A model generated the notes under the pieces. The model was not told the origin of the DNA and ran no database searches. It saw only the letters and a list, made by a program, of their open reading frames with translations. Below, piece by piece: positions 1-11,105 of a stretch of 64,000 nucleotides of DNA (within the stretch, counting starts at the first letter, position 1; each line of letters starts with the position of its first letter). Made by a program: the position numbers and the translations under genes. Source of the stretch: Tillus elongatus. Lineage: Eukaryota; Arthropoda; Insecta; Coleoptera; Cleridae. The stretch is taken from positions 197,928,778-197,992,777 of the forward strand of contig OZ023262.1 of assembly GCA_964006375.1 (NCBI GenBank), written 5' to 3'.

Positions 1-440
1 TAGCTATTAAATAATAAAATTAAGCAAAATGAGACCTATCTGAAGGATTTTTAACAGGTTCAGGTCCTCTTCTTTTATATGTAACTTTTAATATTGAAAT
101 TCAACTTATTGAACCTTTTTTTTTCTTTCCCCCTTTTTCTTTTTTATACTCTGCCATCGTATGTATCCCAATTAACCAAATAAAAGCCTATTTTTTTTCT
201 CACAACACAACATATAACTTTATTTAAATTTTAACGAAACTGACAAAACTATCCTTATACTATCCTAATTATTTACAAACTTGTTACTGTAACAACTTTA
301 TTAATCCCCACAATTTTTGTTTCCTAAGGCCAATGATTATTCTAAATTTGGATTTATTGTTTTTTTTTTTATTTTTAGCTTAAATTTAAAAGGTCTGCAG
401 CACCTTGAATCTTATTAATGTACGATATATATATAGCTAA
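1..440. other. AT-rich sequence without a recognisable gene
   Basis: No open frame of note and no known motif. Homopolymer T runs and low GC are the only features. It ends where a hAT-like terminus starts at 441. Confidence 0.6.
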
Positions 441-2060
441 CAGTGGCTAAAAAGACACCCCCGCAGGCACTTGGGGGCTCTGAAGGCAGCTTTTATGAGA
501 TCATAATAATATAATATCTACATACTTAGAAAAAAATTATATTAAAATTATATACTTAAGAGTTATATATTTAAATGATTTATGTTAAGACGTGTAAACA
601 GATTGTTGGCATGGCAGCAATAGCCACGTAATTACAGTTATAGAAAACTGGGCTGGGTAACTTTCGTTCCGAAGAACGTAAAAATGCTCGATCATATATT
701 TCATCCTCAGTCCTTAGTCCGTCCTTCCAATTTAGGAAGGCCTACTTATTAGGTATAATGCTGTCAACATATTTTGTAATGACACAAATAACTTGTTTGA
801 ATTTGAACTAAAAACTCGATTTATTTCATACTTACTGGATAAGGGATAAGGATACCTTTAACTTAATTTATTTCGAGCATTCGAGTGCTTGCGTGTATTA
901 GGTATAGTTTTTTCACAGCATTCATAATCGGGATCGAAGTCGAGGTTGTAATTTGTTAATAGTTAAAATATTCGGTTTCTGTTTATACAATAAATATTCA
1001 ATATTAAATTATCAATTATAAGTGCAGGAATATGAATTCTGGACATAAACAATTGAGTGGGGTTAAAAAGAAAGCTTCAGAAGGAAAAGACAGAACGAGT
1101 TAAAAAGCTGACCAGAATTGATTTTTTTTTAAGTGAAATTGAATCTGTGCCATCAACCTCGGCGAAAAGTTATGAAAATGTTGCTGAGGTATTTAAAATT
1201 GAAGTTACCATGGAAAGTGAGGCGGAAACACGGAAAGAGGCTACTGACTTTCTTCGTGTTGGTGACAAAGTTTGTGCTTCAGATATCGCAAATTATTTGG
1301 GAAAAGAAATTAATACAGAAAGGAGCAAATTCTAAACACTGGACCGTGTAAGCCATTAAGTAATTTTCTGAAAAACGACAAAGGACGTTCATTTAATTCT
1401 TCGTATTACAATTATATCACCAAAGCTGGCATACAAGTTGAAAGGATGTGGCTGTGTTACTGTCCGCAGCTACAAGTGGCTTAACGTGAATCATGTTGGC
1501 TCTTTGCAGATCGAAGTGACAAGAATTTTGGGGATGCTTGGTGTAAAGGAGTCAAGGATTGGCAAGGATTTTCCAAGAAAATAAAAGAACACGAACAATA
1601 AGTTATACACATGAAATCTTGTTTTTTGTATGATTCCTGGAAACAAGGTTAAATAATTGAAAATCTAGTTAACACAAAAGAACATTATAATAAATGGCGA
1701 GATATAATCAAAAGGGTGATTGTACTTATAATTACGCTATCAGTTTGTAATATGCCGTTAAGAGGGCAACGAGAAAAAAAGGGTAATTTTTTATCTGTTA
1801 TTTAATTGCTTGCCAAATATGACTCTGTATTGCAGTCTCATCTGAGAACAAACATAAATATCTTAGCCACCAAATTCAAAACGAAATCATTAACACTATT
1901 TCCAGTAAGATTAAGCATGAAATTTGGAAAGAAATCAACGGTGCCCCATTCATTTCAATTATTTGTGACACAACACAAGACATTTCGAAAATTGACCAGC
2001 TGTCTCAAGTCATAAGATATGTAAAAATTGAGAAAGACGATCAGGGTGTTCCATAGAGGT
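441..2060 (+). mobile_element. hAT-superfamily element (ZMYM/TTF type), 5' part
   Basis: A CAGTGGC terminus at 441 is typical of hAT ends. It is followed within 20 bp by a subterminal hairpin, CCCCC (464-468 region) pairing with GGGGG about 10 bp further on. A decayed transposase frame starts about 590 bp in. The element is lost at about 2060-2080, where repeat B begins, so the 3' half and the second terminal repeat are missing. The eight bases before CAG (ATAGCTAA) would be the target duplication, but its partner is not present. Confidence 0.6.
1032..2056 (+). pseudogene. hAT transposase, ZMYM1-like (TTF zinc finger + RNase H-like start), decayed
   Basis: The product would be a cut-and-paste transposase acting on hAT ends in the nucleus. 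Reading across frames, the N-terminus is lysine-rich with an L-S-G start as in ZMYM/hAT proteins. It is followed by a TTF-type zinc-finger stretch (WLCY...CEPCWLFADR, about 1450-1520), a K-W-R-D-I-I-K-R-V-I segment and LRGQREKKGNFLS (about 1750-1800). The start of the catalytic domain follows, with FISIICDTTQDISKIDQLSQ (about 1950-2010), whose aspartate is the first catalytic residue. At least four frameshifts and several stops break it, and it is cut off right after the first catalytic motif. The same protein family supplies the C-terminal fragment at 60810-61076. Family assignment is firm; function is certainly lost. Confidence 0.75.
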
Positions 2061-2079
2061 CCTAGTATGCGCACATTTG

Positions 2080-2890
2080 AAGAATTCTTTCGAAAGTGTT
2101 ACCATCGATATCTCTCTATTATCAAAAGAATCTTGCGTTATAACTCCTTTTGAGAAAAACGCCCAAAATTCAATTTTCTATAAAGCTAAAGAAATAAATT
2201 TTGCTGTATCTGTAGATAGTGTAAGTCTCTTTAAAAAAACTTGTATTACAAATTTCATTAAAGTTATACAGAAGATTTCCAGAAGGAAACTTAATTCATA
2301 TTTAGAAAAGTAAAGTATCTGCCAAATTATAAACGTGTCAGTTATTTCTCCTTATTAATCGCCAGTATGATTTAGTTTAAGTCAACCTAATCAAACCGGT
2401 TTTTTCAATATCAACAATAACAAAATTAGAATTTCAGACTCAAAGGTGACAAACTTATTTAAAGGTTTTAAACAAAAATTATGTCTTGCTCAGAACGTAT
2501 GAAATCTGTACACTAGTGTTTCACCAAATGTCAAAATAAAACATAAAAAAATATACATTTTTCGAGCTGGATTCGATCGCACAACCTTCTGCTTATGAGG
2601 TAAGCGCGACGCCTCTCAGCCATCTAGACATACGTCAATTAATTAGTAGAATTACGATTGAAACACATCTCACGAACGTTTCGGTCTTATATGACGTCTT
2701 ATGTTTAATTTTAAAGATAAAAGAAACTATTTTAGAATCATTTTGATAGAGACCTGGATTAATTTTGTTTACATTTCTACTATATTATGCGACAGCATAA
2801 TATATCTGTGCTGCGCTAAAACTGTATTTGAGGCCGTTCATAAAGCTACAAATATAGTGTATTTTAATAGTGATTGAATTCCCCAGTTAA
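2080..2890 (+). repeat. dispersed repeat B, copy 1
   Basis: Aligns by eye, with interruptions, to 47370-48670. Shared blocks include TCGAAAGTGTTACCATCGAT near the start, CTGCCAAATTATAAACGTG, ACGTATGAAATCTG, TGACGTCTTAT, and AAGCTACAAATATAGTGTAT at the end. A third, shorter copy lies at 32990-33190. Open frames in it (for example 2077-2313) are not conserved in the other copies, so it is treated as non-coding. It probably belongs to the same superfamily as repeat A, because the 47 kb and 32.8 kb copies start with the A left terminus. Confidence 0.65.
2563..2628 (-). pseudogene. tRNA-like module (Met-like) inside repeat B
   Basis: On the minus strand there is an A-box-like TGGCTGAGAGGC, then CCTCATAAGC with CAT in the anticodon position, AGAAGGTTGTGCG, and a B-box-like GATCGAATCC. 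The order and spacing fit a tRNA, most like elongator tRNA-Met. The T stem and acceptor stem do not pair well and there is no convincing discriminator end, so this is a relic, not a working gene. It sits at the same place in repeat B as the tRNA-Gly-like module at 47834-47904. Confidence 0.4.
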
Positions 2891-3235
2891 AAGAGAATCA
2901 CTTGGCAAATTTTTAATTTAATGCCTGTCATTTTCCATAATTGCGACCGAGATTTCTCGATTGTTGGTTCGGGTAGTATGTTTTATGCCTGGTATATATT
3001 TAGTTTCTTTACCGTTGATGTATGGTTTATACCTGTTGTATGAATCAATCCACGCGTAGCAACTACTCTGTTTGTCGGGCATTGGACTTTAACCAGTAAG
3101 TCGTCCCAATGCATGTCTTTGGGATTTTATTTTTAATTTGGAAAAAACTCTAAATATTGTGTACCGAATTACTTAAAATTCACAATATTTATTTGCACTA
3201 TTTCTAGCCACATGTAAAGTCTCATTCCAACTACT
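2890..3235. other. intergenic, nothing recognised
   Basis: AT-rich sequence without conserved frame, terminal repeat or match to the other repeats of this window. Confidence 0.5.
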
Positions 3236-3696
3236 CTGATGCTTACAAAAATATAGCGTTTTCAAAAAGTTTTCCCAGATTTTCTACCGGAAAAACTCGA
3301 TAGTAAAGGCTGATTAACGAACTCGACCTCGGTTTTCGCCCAAACAAGATTTTTGCCAAGTTTGATTGAAATCAGTTTAGTATTTTTGAGGTATCTACTC
3401 TCCTTAGAAAGACATTTTCATGAAATGAATTTAAAGTCCATGACTTCACCACGAAGAAAATATTCATATTCCTGTACCCATAAACTTCTGAAATGTTGCA
3501 TTACTCGAGCTTTAGCAAAAAAGTGTCAATTTCCACCAAATCACCCCTCAGTTTTCCACGACCCCCTAAAGTGATCTCTCCCAAAAACAATTCGAAGCGT
3601 TTCCGTGTCGGGTGCTAACTGGCTAACTAGGTACCAAATTTAAAGATTAGTTCAATTCGTTCAAAAGGTATTGCGCCTGCTAACAGACACACGTAT

Positions 3697-3740
3697 GCCT
3701 GTACGACAGACCGACCGACAGATAGACCGACAGACCAAAA
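3697..3740 (+). repeat. GACAGACC-type microsatellite, short array
   Basis: Imperfect tandem GACAGACCGACC units just after a TTCGTTC...GCTAACAGACAC block. First of the two arrays in the duplicated segment. Confidence 0.7.
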
Positions 3741-4064
3741 AAATGCTTATTCCAGAATCATTGTTTTTATATGTTTACGCCGTTTTAGCAAAAAAAATCG
3801 AAATTTCTATCACCGATATTCCACCCACACACATTTAACTCATAATTTAATTTCTGCACAGAATACCAGATGTCTGATGAAATTGAAAGTTTTCTAATAA
3901 ACAAGCCCTAAAACGTTATATTACTCAAGTTTTAACGGAAAAAATGTCAATTTTCACCAAATCACCCTCCATTAATCCTCTGCCCCCTCATTTATTAGGT
4001 GCTAACTGTATGCCAGATTTGAAGACGATATCTTAATTCGTTCTAGCGTTATCGTGACTACAAA

Positions 4065-4186
4065 CAGACAGACATACAGACCGACAGGCCGACAGACTGA
4101 CAGACTGACAAACCGACAGCCCGACAGACCGACAGACATACAGACCGATAGACCGACGGACCGACGAACCAACAAACAAACAAAAA
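4065..4186 (+). repeat. GACAGACCGACA microsatellite, long imperfect array
   Basis: About 120 bp of imperfect 4-mer repeats (GACA, GACC, GACG) grading into AACAAACAAACA. It produces spurious open frames on both strands (regular TDRPTDRQ and SVGLSVCL proteins), which are not genes. Confidence 0.8.
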
Positions 4187-4269
4187 CGTTTATTCCCAAA
4201 TCATGTTGTTTATATATTTTGACACTTTTACGACATTTAAGCGAAAAATTTTTTTGAAATTTTTGTCGT

Positions 4270-4545
4270 TCTTGCCATACTTCCACACGTATTGACGATA
4301 TGGAAGTAATAATGTAAGAAACTTATTTGTTTTGTTTGGCGACAACATTTTGAAATGCGTTTTCTGAAAAACCGATAGATTTTCAAAAACTGATACTTTT
4401 CCGAAAGAGAATTTGATTAGCTTCAAAATGCGGCATCTCTGAATACCCCTTTCCATCTAAAATTTGGAGGGTGAAAATTACCCCCACCAGAGGGATGAAC
4501 TACTTACTTCCACACGTAGTGACGATGTGGAGGTAATTATATACG
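4270..4545. repeat. spaced direct repeat of a hairpin motif
   Basis: ACTTCCACACGTATTGACGA (about 4279) recurs as ACTTCCACACGTAGTGACGA (about 4505), each followed by TATGGAAGTAAT or TGTGGAGGTAAT. Each unit is itself an inverted repeat (ACTTCCACA against TGTGGAGGT). No coding potential. Confidence 0.5.
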
Positions 4546-4547
4546 TT

Positions 4548-5048
4548 AATTGTAGGGTGACTTGAGCTACATCTTATAAAATTATGTGTACAATCACAGA
4601 TTGGCCCATAAGTCGTTGATGATACAATTTTTCCTTTTTTTTTTTTTTCATCGAACACGATTTATCCTATTGAATTTTGAATTTTTCATCGAAATATAAT
4701 GCATGTTTGCAAAAACAGAAATTCGGGGCCCAGAAAGTGTGTTATAGTCGTAATGTTCATTAAATGCTACAAATTTCAATAGCTCAATTTACTATTAACC
4801 TAAAGTTCGCTGGCTAGGAAACCAGTTTTTTCGGAAATGTTTTAAGTTTATTTTCGGAAAATTTGCGTTTCTTTTCAAACAGTAAAGTTATTTCGATGAG
4901 ATATGGTACATCGTTTCTACTATATAGGTTATACTGGTAACCAAATTTGATGCCTACTCTCTTTAAACAAAGGACATATTTGCTATTAAAACAGTTTTAT
5001 GAAAATTCACTGCCATAATGCACTTGCTGCGTCCAGACTGTTTTATAT
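4548..5048 (-). repeat. repeat C fragment joined to an A left terminus
   Basis: The start (TTGAGCTACATCTTATAAAATTAT... ATCGAACAC... ATAATGCATG) matches 53620-53770. At about 4727 there is a degenerate plus-strand A left terminus. At 5008-5043 there is a clear minus-strand one (AAAATTCACTGCCATAATGC then ACTTGCTGCGTCC). TTTCTACTATATAGGTTATACTGGTAACC near 4915-4945 also occurs near 33300 (inverted) and 53970, so the block is a dispersed unit. Confidence 0.6.
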
Positions 5049-5934
5049 TGTTTGTATCTTTGACAATGTTCATTTTATGTATGCGTAGACTTAGGGGAAA
5101 ATTGGGGTTTACATTATGCACGGCGAATTACCAGCAGCATCCCATTTAAGAGGTAAGAGTGAAAACAATTTCACGAGCACTAAGAACTATATGAACCTGT
5201 GCGCGCGTACTGCCGCCTGCCGTGGAAAATAATATTATTTTTGCTATGCTATATTTAAATAAACTTTTATTTGCTTTTTTATCTCCTGCATTCCTGCATT
5301 CAACAAACAAAATTAGTATATCGAGGAACGCAGAGTCGGCAGCCATTAATACAGCATCAGAATAAGTATAGTGTTAATGGTTGGTTGCAGACGTTATCGT
5401 TATATACATCCATATCTAAATATCCATATATACATCAGTGTGTATTTTTCGGCGCCCTTGAGGAAATGCGATACTTCAGTGCGAAATGATCGAGTAACAT
5501 CGTCGAAACCGACCGAATAAGCAATCTGGTGTGCGTTCTCAAATTTCACACTTGCAGTTTGCAGTGGAATTTTGGCAGAGCGTGTCTGTGTCTAGTATGT
5601 GTTTAGTAATTTTCGTGTAGTGCTGCCCATCGGATTGATATTAATTAGATCATTTCGTTGTTGTTTACATGTTCTAACAAGACTATTATTATTATTATGA
5701 TGGCTACTAGTTCGGGTTGCTTAATAAGTGGACAAAATAATTGTGATACTGTGATTAATTCAATGGATATTTTAAATTTAAAGGTTCACTTTTTAAGGGA
5801 CTTTTTAACTACTATAACCTATAACTTACTAGAGGAAAACTTGGTAAGTATAGTTAATAATTATTAAGTTTAGTTAGTTTGGTAAGTAGGTTTTTTTATA
5901 ATACATTTTCGGAAAAAAATAGGCGAGCCCTACA

Positions 5935-6650
<716 letters not shown>

Positions 6651-6699
6651 CATTTTTTTCTTGTGCACCCCCAATGCATTAAGGCACGAGCCGCTACTG

Positions 6700-7215
6700 T
6701 ATATAGAATATAGAAAACTCAATGATGGATTGGTAAATCTGGACTAGTATCCATTTTACAGCTCTAATGATGTTAACTAAATAACGGATTTTCTAATTAC
6801 GAAAATAAAGACCTTGTTGGAATGTTTACATGGGTAAAAAATACAAAAAACGAACTACTTTGATTGCTTAAAGGTTAATAAAGTATGTAGTAAGAAAAAC
6901 TTATATAAGGAACTTTTAAGAGTCAATAGAATGACGTAAAATGAATCGTGTCCAACTAGTATAAATATAAGTTAGTAACCTGCTAAAGCCGGCACAAAGT
7001 GAATATTGGTGAAAGAGACTCGAAAACCAACCCCACGACAAATATTTGCAGAATATTGTTAACACAATGAAGCACACCCGCTACCGGGAACGTAATCAGA
7101 GAAATAAATTACACAAGGAAAGTTAAAAAATATGTATTTGCGCGGAGATGCGAGCCTCTTCTTAAAAAATCAAAATACAATGTGTTTTATCTGAACCATT
7201 TAAGCACAAGTAATA
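6700..7215. other. intergenic, nothing recognised
   Basis: AT-rich sequence between the hAT composite and the next DNA element. No conserved frame was seen on either strand. Confidence 0.5.
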
Positions 7216-7344
7216 TACAGGGTGTGGCGCCAAGACCTTTAGTTAGCCGTTTATCAATAACTACTCTGATTTGAAATTTGAAAATTACACACAAACGATC
7301 GAGGCGAATTCCAGTTCAGTGAAAATAGTTTGCTTTATGTCAAA

Positions 7345-7365
7345 CTTCCGGTTTAACCGGAAGTG
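7345..7365. promoter_or_regulatory. CCGGAAGT palindrome in the element's end
   Basis: Arms ACTTCCGGTT and AACCGGAAGT are perfect inverse complements separated by one T. CCGGAAGT is the core recognised by ETS-family factors, and a similar palindrome sits in a related element at 27205-27225. The right arm of this element has a degraded version (AAACCGGAGGC near 9167). A role as transposase or promoter site is inference. Confidence 0.45.
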
Positions 7366-7538
7366 ACCATAAACTTGCTTATTTTAAATACATCATGGTA
7401 ATTTTCATTATATTTTCAAATTCTACATTGAATTTGAGATAAATTATTACTAATACACCATACATCAAATATCAACCATTTTCGAAATTTTTCATTTTTT
7501 TGAAAATTCTCGCGAAAACCAAGGTGAACGTTGCACGC

Positions 7539-7569
7539 TCTCTCTCTCTCTCTCTCTCGCTCTCTCTCG

Positions 7570-7604
<35 letters not shown>

Positions 7605-7611
7605 TGTGTGT
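7539..7611. repeat. (CT)n-(GT)n microsatellite
   Basis: CTCTCT tract with a few G interruptions running directly into (GT)n. Absent from the mirrored right arm, where about 8985-8995 reads straight through, so it expanded after the inverted arms formed. Confidence 0.9.
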
Positions 7612-7700
7612 GGAAATACAACTGAGAAGACTCGGTTTTTGTACAGATTACCCTCAGATTGACACCTACACGACACGTTTGATAGCGTTTCTTTGAAGTA

Positions 7701-8884
7701 TACAGGGTGATGAGAACTAGCCGTGCCATTTGGTAAAATTGAAATCACAATTACTCGCTTATTTCAAATGGAACACCCTATATTTTATGAGCTATTTCGG
7801 TTTGCATCCGGTTTCCCTTTCAACGTGTATTAGCATTCCCTATACCTAAATTCCACCGTTCCCCGAATATTTCAATTTTATTGGATTCACCTAATTCAAA
7901 TTGCCACAATAGATTTGAGGCAGGGTTTGGAACTTGACAATATGCTTGTTGACGTCTACGTGTCAAGTTCCACCCCTTACAAATGAGAACATAACATTTG
8001 TTGGGCCTTCTCGCGTAAACAAGAAAACACTTTGTATTTGCATCCAAATCACTGCATTTCCCTTGTTTTAGTTCTGTGAAATCAATGTGTTGTTAACTAA
8101 CTTGTAAAACCAAAATACAACTCAACAGTATAGTTAGTTATTTATTATAAATCAGTACAGAACTTAACTAATAGCTAGTGGAAAACTAAAACACAAAAAC
8201 AAATATAAAAAATGTGGAACTTATAACAAATGCTCAAAATTACTCCCACTGACATGGAGGCATTTTATTATTCGTCTTATGTTTTGGTTCGTAGCCTTTC
8301 TGATTTGTCTCGAATTCAGTGAACTGAAGGCAATACGTTCACTTCGTTAACCTCGTTATTGACGAGTGGCTTACGTTTCTGTACCTTTTGGACGAAAACT
8401 TCCATGCTGTGAACAATTTTGCAGCAATCTCTTTATCATGTCATGACTGGGTTTCGGCTTATTCGGGTACTTTTCTGCAAATACTCGACATGTTCGGCCC
8501 ACAATTCGTTGACACTCACCATAAATAATTAGAAGCTCCAAAAAATCGTCGTTTGTGTACTGTAAATTTGTCATTTTTGCACCGCGTTGAATGATAGCAT
8601 CTCGATTGACGTTCTTTTGACATGTAGACGTCAACAAGCATATTATCAAATTCCAAAGCCTGCCTCAAATCTATTGTGGCAATTTGAATTAAGTGAATCC
8701 AATAAAATTGAAATATTCGGGAAACGGTTAAATTTAGTTGTAGGGAATACTAATACACGTTGAAAGGGAAACCGGATGCGAACCGAAGTAGCTCATAAAA
8801 TATAGGGTATTCCATTTGAAATAAGCGAGTAATTGTGATTTTAATTTTACCAAATCGCACGGCTAATTCTCGTCACCCAGTGTA
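7701..8884 (-). mobile_element. inner Tc1/mariner-type element with internal deletion
   Basis: The ends TACAGGGTGATGAGAAC (7701) and GTTCTCGTCACCCAGTGTA-like sequence (to 8884) are inverted. Their subterminal sequences (TTTGGTAAAATT, AATTACTCGCTTATTTCAAA) match for hundreds of bases. It lies inside the arms of the 7216-9307 element and encloses the truncated transposase on the minus strand. Confidence 0.65.
8221..8574 (-). pseudogene. DDE transposase (insect DUF4817-type), N- and C-termini joined by deletion
   Basis: The start at 8574 gives MTNLQYTNDDFLELLIIYGE followed by C-x-R-I-V-G-R-T-C, the usual N-terminal helix-turn-helix opening of this insect transposase group. It is closely like the opening of the copy at 26.6 kb. 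After PKGTET (8371) the frame is lost. A C-terminal tail typical of the same family (ending NFEHLL and stop at 8221) then appears within about 100 bp. The catalytic core is therefore missing, consistent with an internally deleted, non-autonomous derivative. The protein would bind element ends but could not cut. Confidence 0.6.
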
Positions 8885-9307
8885 TTTAAAAGAAACGCTA
8901 TCAAACGTGTCATTTAGATGCCAATCTGGGGACCATCTGTGCAAAAACTGAGTTTTCTCAGTTGTATTTCCACAAAGAGATAACGTATAACGTTCACCTA
9001 GGTTTTTGCGAGAATTTTCAAAAAAATGGAAAAATTTCGAAAACGATTGATTTTTGACATATGGTGTATTAGTAATAATTTATCTCAAATTCAATGCAGA
9101 ATTCTAAAATATAATGAAAATTACCATGTTGTATTTAAAATAAGCAAGTTGATGGTCACCTTTGGTTAAACCGGAGGCTTGACATAAAGTAAACTATTTT
9201 CACTGAACTGGAATTCCTCTCGATCGTATGTGTGTACATTTTCAAATTTCAAATCGGAGTAGTTATTGAGAGACGGCTAACTAAAGGTATTGGCCCCACA
9301 CCCTGTA

Positions 9308-10195
9308 TGTTAGTTTAATGCGAGTTGTATGGTTCAAACCTCATACATTTATTTGAATATCCGTTGCTCAATTTTTGTAACGCTCGTGTTTTTGTTCATC
9401 AATTTTATAGAATAAATTTTTTATTGAATCTGATGCAGTCCCTTTTTAATAAAGAATGACTCGCTATTGAGTTAAAATATTTTTAGATGGCCATTATTGT
9501 GACAAAAAGCAGTTCGTAAATCGTAGATAAAAATCCGCAGGTAAACACGCATATTCCAGGAGTGTTACAGAGCTGTTTATCATCAAAAGAGCTATAAAAG
9601 CAAGGATCAAATTTTAAAATAGCCTGATTAAATCAACGGGTGGTGTTTACTTAGATGCGAGGCAGGAGATGCCACTAACTGCCGGCATGCAGCGCGGGAA
9701 AATTTCTACCAATGCAAAGCGAAATGCTTGTCACATGATCTGTAATAACCAATCGTCGTCAACGATATAGCGCGTGCAGAGTAGATGCCGCCGAACTGCG
9801 AGTGCTCGGGACCACTTTTGTTGTGCCCTTTCGAAGACCGACATGTTAAAGAAAATTAAAAGTAACTTACGTACTTACTGATACCTGGCTAGATTACAAA
9901 GCTTCTTTCTACGTTAAATTTCAACTGTTTTAAGTAAATTATTTATCTCTGTGCCGAGAGTCTGTCTGATTGTTAGCGAGAAACCCCAATAATTAGAAGG
10001 GGTAGGTGCTTAAAACTAGTTTTTATCTCGCAACCATCACGAAATAATTGTTTCATTTAAATAGTGCTCTGGTTTAGAATATTATTCTGGGTTCAGGATT
10101 ATGTTCAGAATTTTGGGTGTCCTGGATTTTTGATTTTGGTTTCTGATTTTAGTTTTTAGATATTTTTGTTTGCATAAAAACCAAAGCCTGATTTT
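9308..10195. other. intergenic, one GC-richer patch
   Basis: No gene recognised. 9655-9845 is clearly richer in GC and CpG (GCGCGGG, GATGCCGCCGAACTGCG) than its surroundings. It could be a host promoter or exon remnant; nothing else supports this. Confidence 0.4.
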
Positions 10196-10198
10196 ATC

Positions 10199-10500
10199 CT
10201 GTCGGCGCTATCTACTGAGGGCTATTGTCAATTGCCCATAGACGCTACCTGCTACTATCTAGAAGGGGTCTACCTTTCGGAGCTCTATAAAACTGATTCC
10301 AATTTGGTGTATTCATCTTGAAAGTGGCCAATTAATTCAAGCCAAGGACAGTTTAATCAGACGTGAGCAATAGATTTAGGATCTGTGTAGTTCTGTTTAA
10401 TTTAAGTATTTGTCTAAAACTTACTCTATTTATTGTAAATGGGAAATATTTTTGGTTTAGTTTCTTAATAAAATAAAAGTGTGCACAGGTATCTCTTTAA
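10199..10500 (+). repeat. possible solo LTR or promoter-like segment
   Basis: TATA-like CTCTATAAAAC (about 10283), then about 180 bp later a poly(A)-signal-rich AATAAAATAAAAG (about 10470), with GC-richer sequence upstream (GTCGGCGCTATCTACTGAGG). This is the order of signals in an LTR. No internal domain, matching partner LTR or target duplication was found, so the call is weak. Confidence 0.25.
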
Positions 10501-10564
10501 CGTCGTTTGTTTTTTAAGCGGTTCATCATTTAAAGGGAAATGGGCGTTAGCTGTCCATAAAATA

Positions 10565-11105
10565 CGGGATATCTATTCGACCTTCATTTTCATCTCAGCC
10601 AATATTCATAAAGAGGAACCATAACGAAAATCTGCATCCTTTAACTCGAACAGCAGTTTCAGTTTGCAGGAATGCAGTTTTATGTTTTTGCGTAAAATTT
10701 TGCAAACCATGGTGTATGGTATTTGCAATTGCTTTGATATCGAAATAACACCACATTAATTGCTAAAGGACTAGTGTTGGCTATGTTTTAATTTTCCAGA
10801 AGAACTTCTGCAACTTGGTTATCACTAATCCTTGGTCGTACTGATCTCAGTAGGTCAGCTACGGAAAAATTTACTAATCAGTACGCTTTTATTTGAAAAG
10901 GCCCTGTTCTCAAGCCCATTTTCGTACGAAATCTTCGTAATCCTGGCGGTGTAATCTCTGCCAAAATCTTAATAAGTCTGTACTTAACCAATTTTTGCTC
11001 GTAGATCCATGTTATTAAAGTTTTCACCATTTCAATGTAGGTTTATGTGAGTTTTATTTTGAAAATAATTCTCCAAATCCGCATGATTAAATTTGACACC
11101 TTGTA
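10565..11105 (-). pseudogene. Tc1/mariner-type transposase N-terminus with 5' terminal repeat
   Basis: The end TACAAGGTGTCAAATT (inverted, 11090-11105) resembles the ends of the other ACAGGGTG elements. A start at 11030 opens MVKTLITWIYEQKLVKYRLI, followed by proline/arginine-rich sequence (ITPPGLRRFRTKMGL). Then, in another frame, comes a helix-turn-helix stretch reading ISKQLQIPYTMVCKILRKN. Multiple frameshifts and stops break it, and it ends before any catalytic motif. This is a 5' fragment of a different subfamily from those at 8.2 and 26 kb. Confidence 0.5.

Larger units (their letters stand above)
3240..4186 (+). repeat. two-copy direct duplication ending in GACAGACC arrays
   Basis: Two related segments follow each other. 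TGTTGCATTACTCGAG (about 3492) matches GTTATATTACTCAAG (about 3913). Each is followed by a GTCAATTT(T/C)CACCAAATCACCC block, GGTGCTAACTG, a TTAATTCGTTC block, and a GACAGACC microsatellite. The period is about 400-420 bp. The layout (TTCGTT...TTATCGTG then a short tandem array) parallels the flank of the (TA)n cores in repeat A. Confidence 0.6.
7216..9307. mobile_element. DNA element with very long inverted arms, TA target
   Basis: The left end TACAGGGTGTGGCGCC (7216) mirrors the right end GGCCCCACACCCTGTA (to 9307), giving a TA target duplication as in the Tc1/mariner superfamily. The arms stay alignable inward for roughly 700 bp (to about 7965 on the left, from about 8625 on the right). They include the subterminal TTTAGTTAGCCG and CCAGTTCAGTGAAAATAG blocks. 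The arms contain a second, inner pair of ends at 7701 and 8884. The left arm also acquired a (CT)n(GT)n tract. The whole could form a large hairpin in single strands. Confidence 0.75.

Noticed and set aside
2077..2313. 78-codon frame
   Set aside because: Lies in repeat B and is not kept open in the two other copies.
4002..4286. Open frames over the GACAGACC array (SVGLSV and TDRPTDRQ repeats)
   Set aside because: Artefacts of a tetranucleotide array; open on both strands at once.
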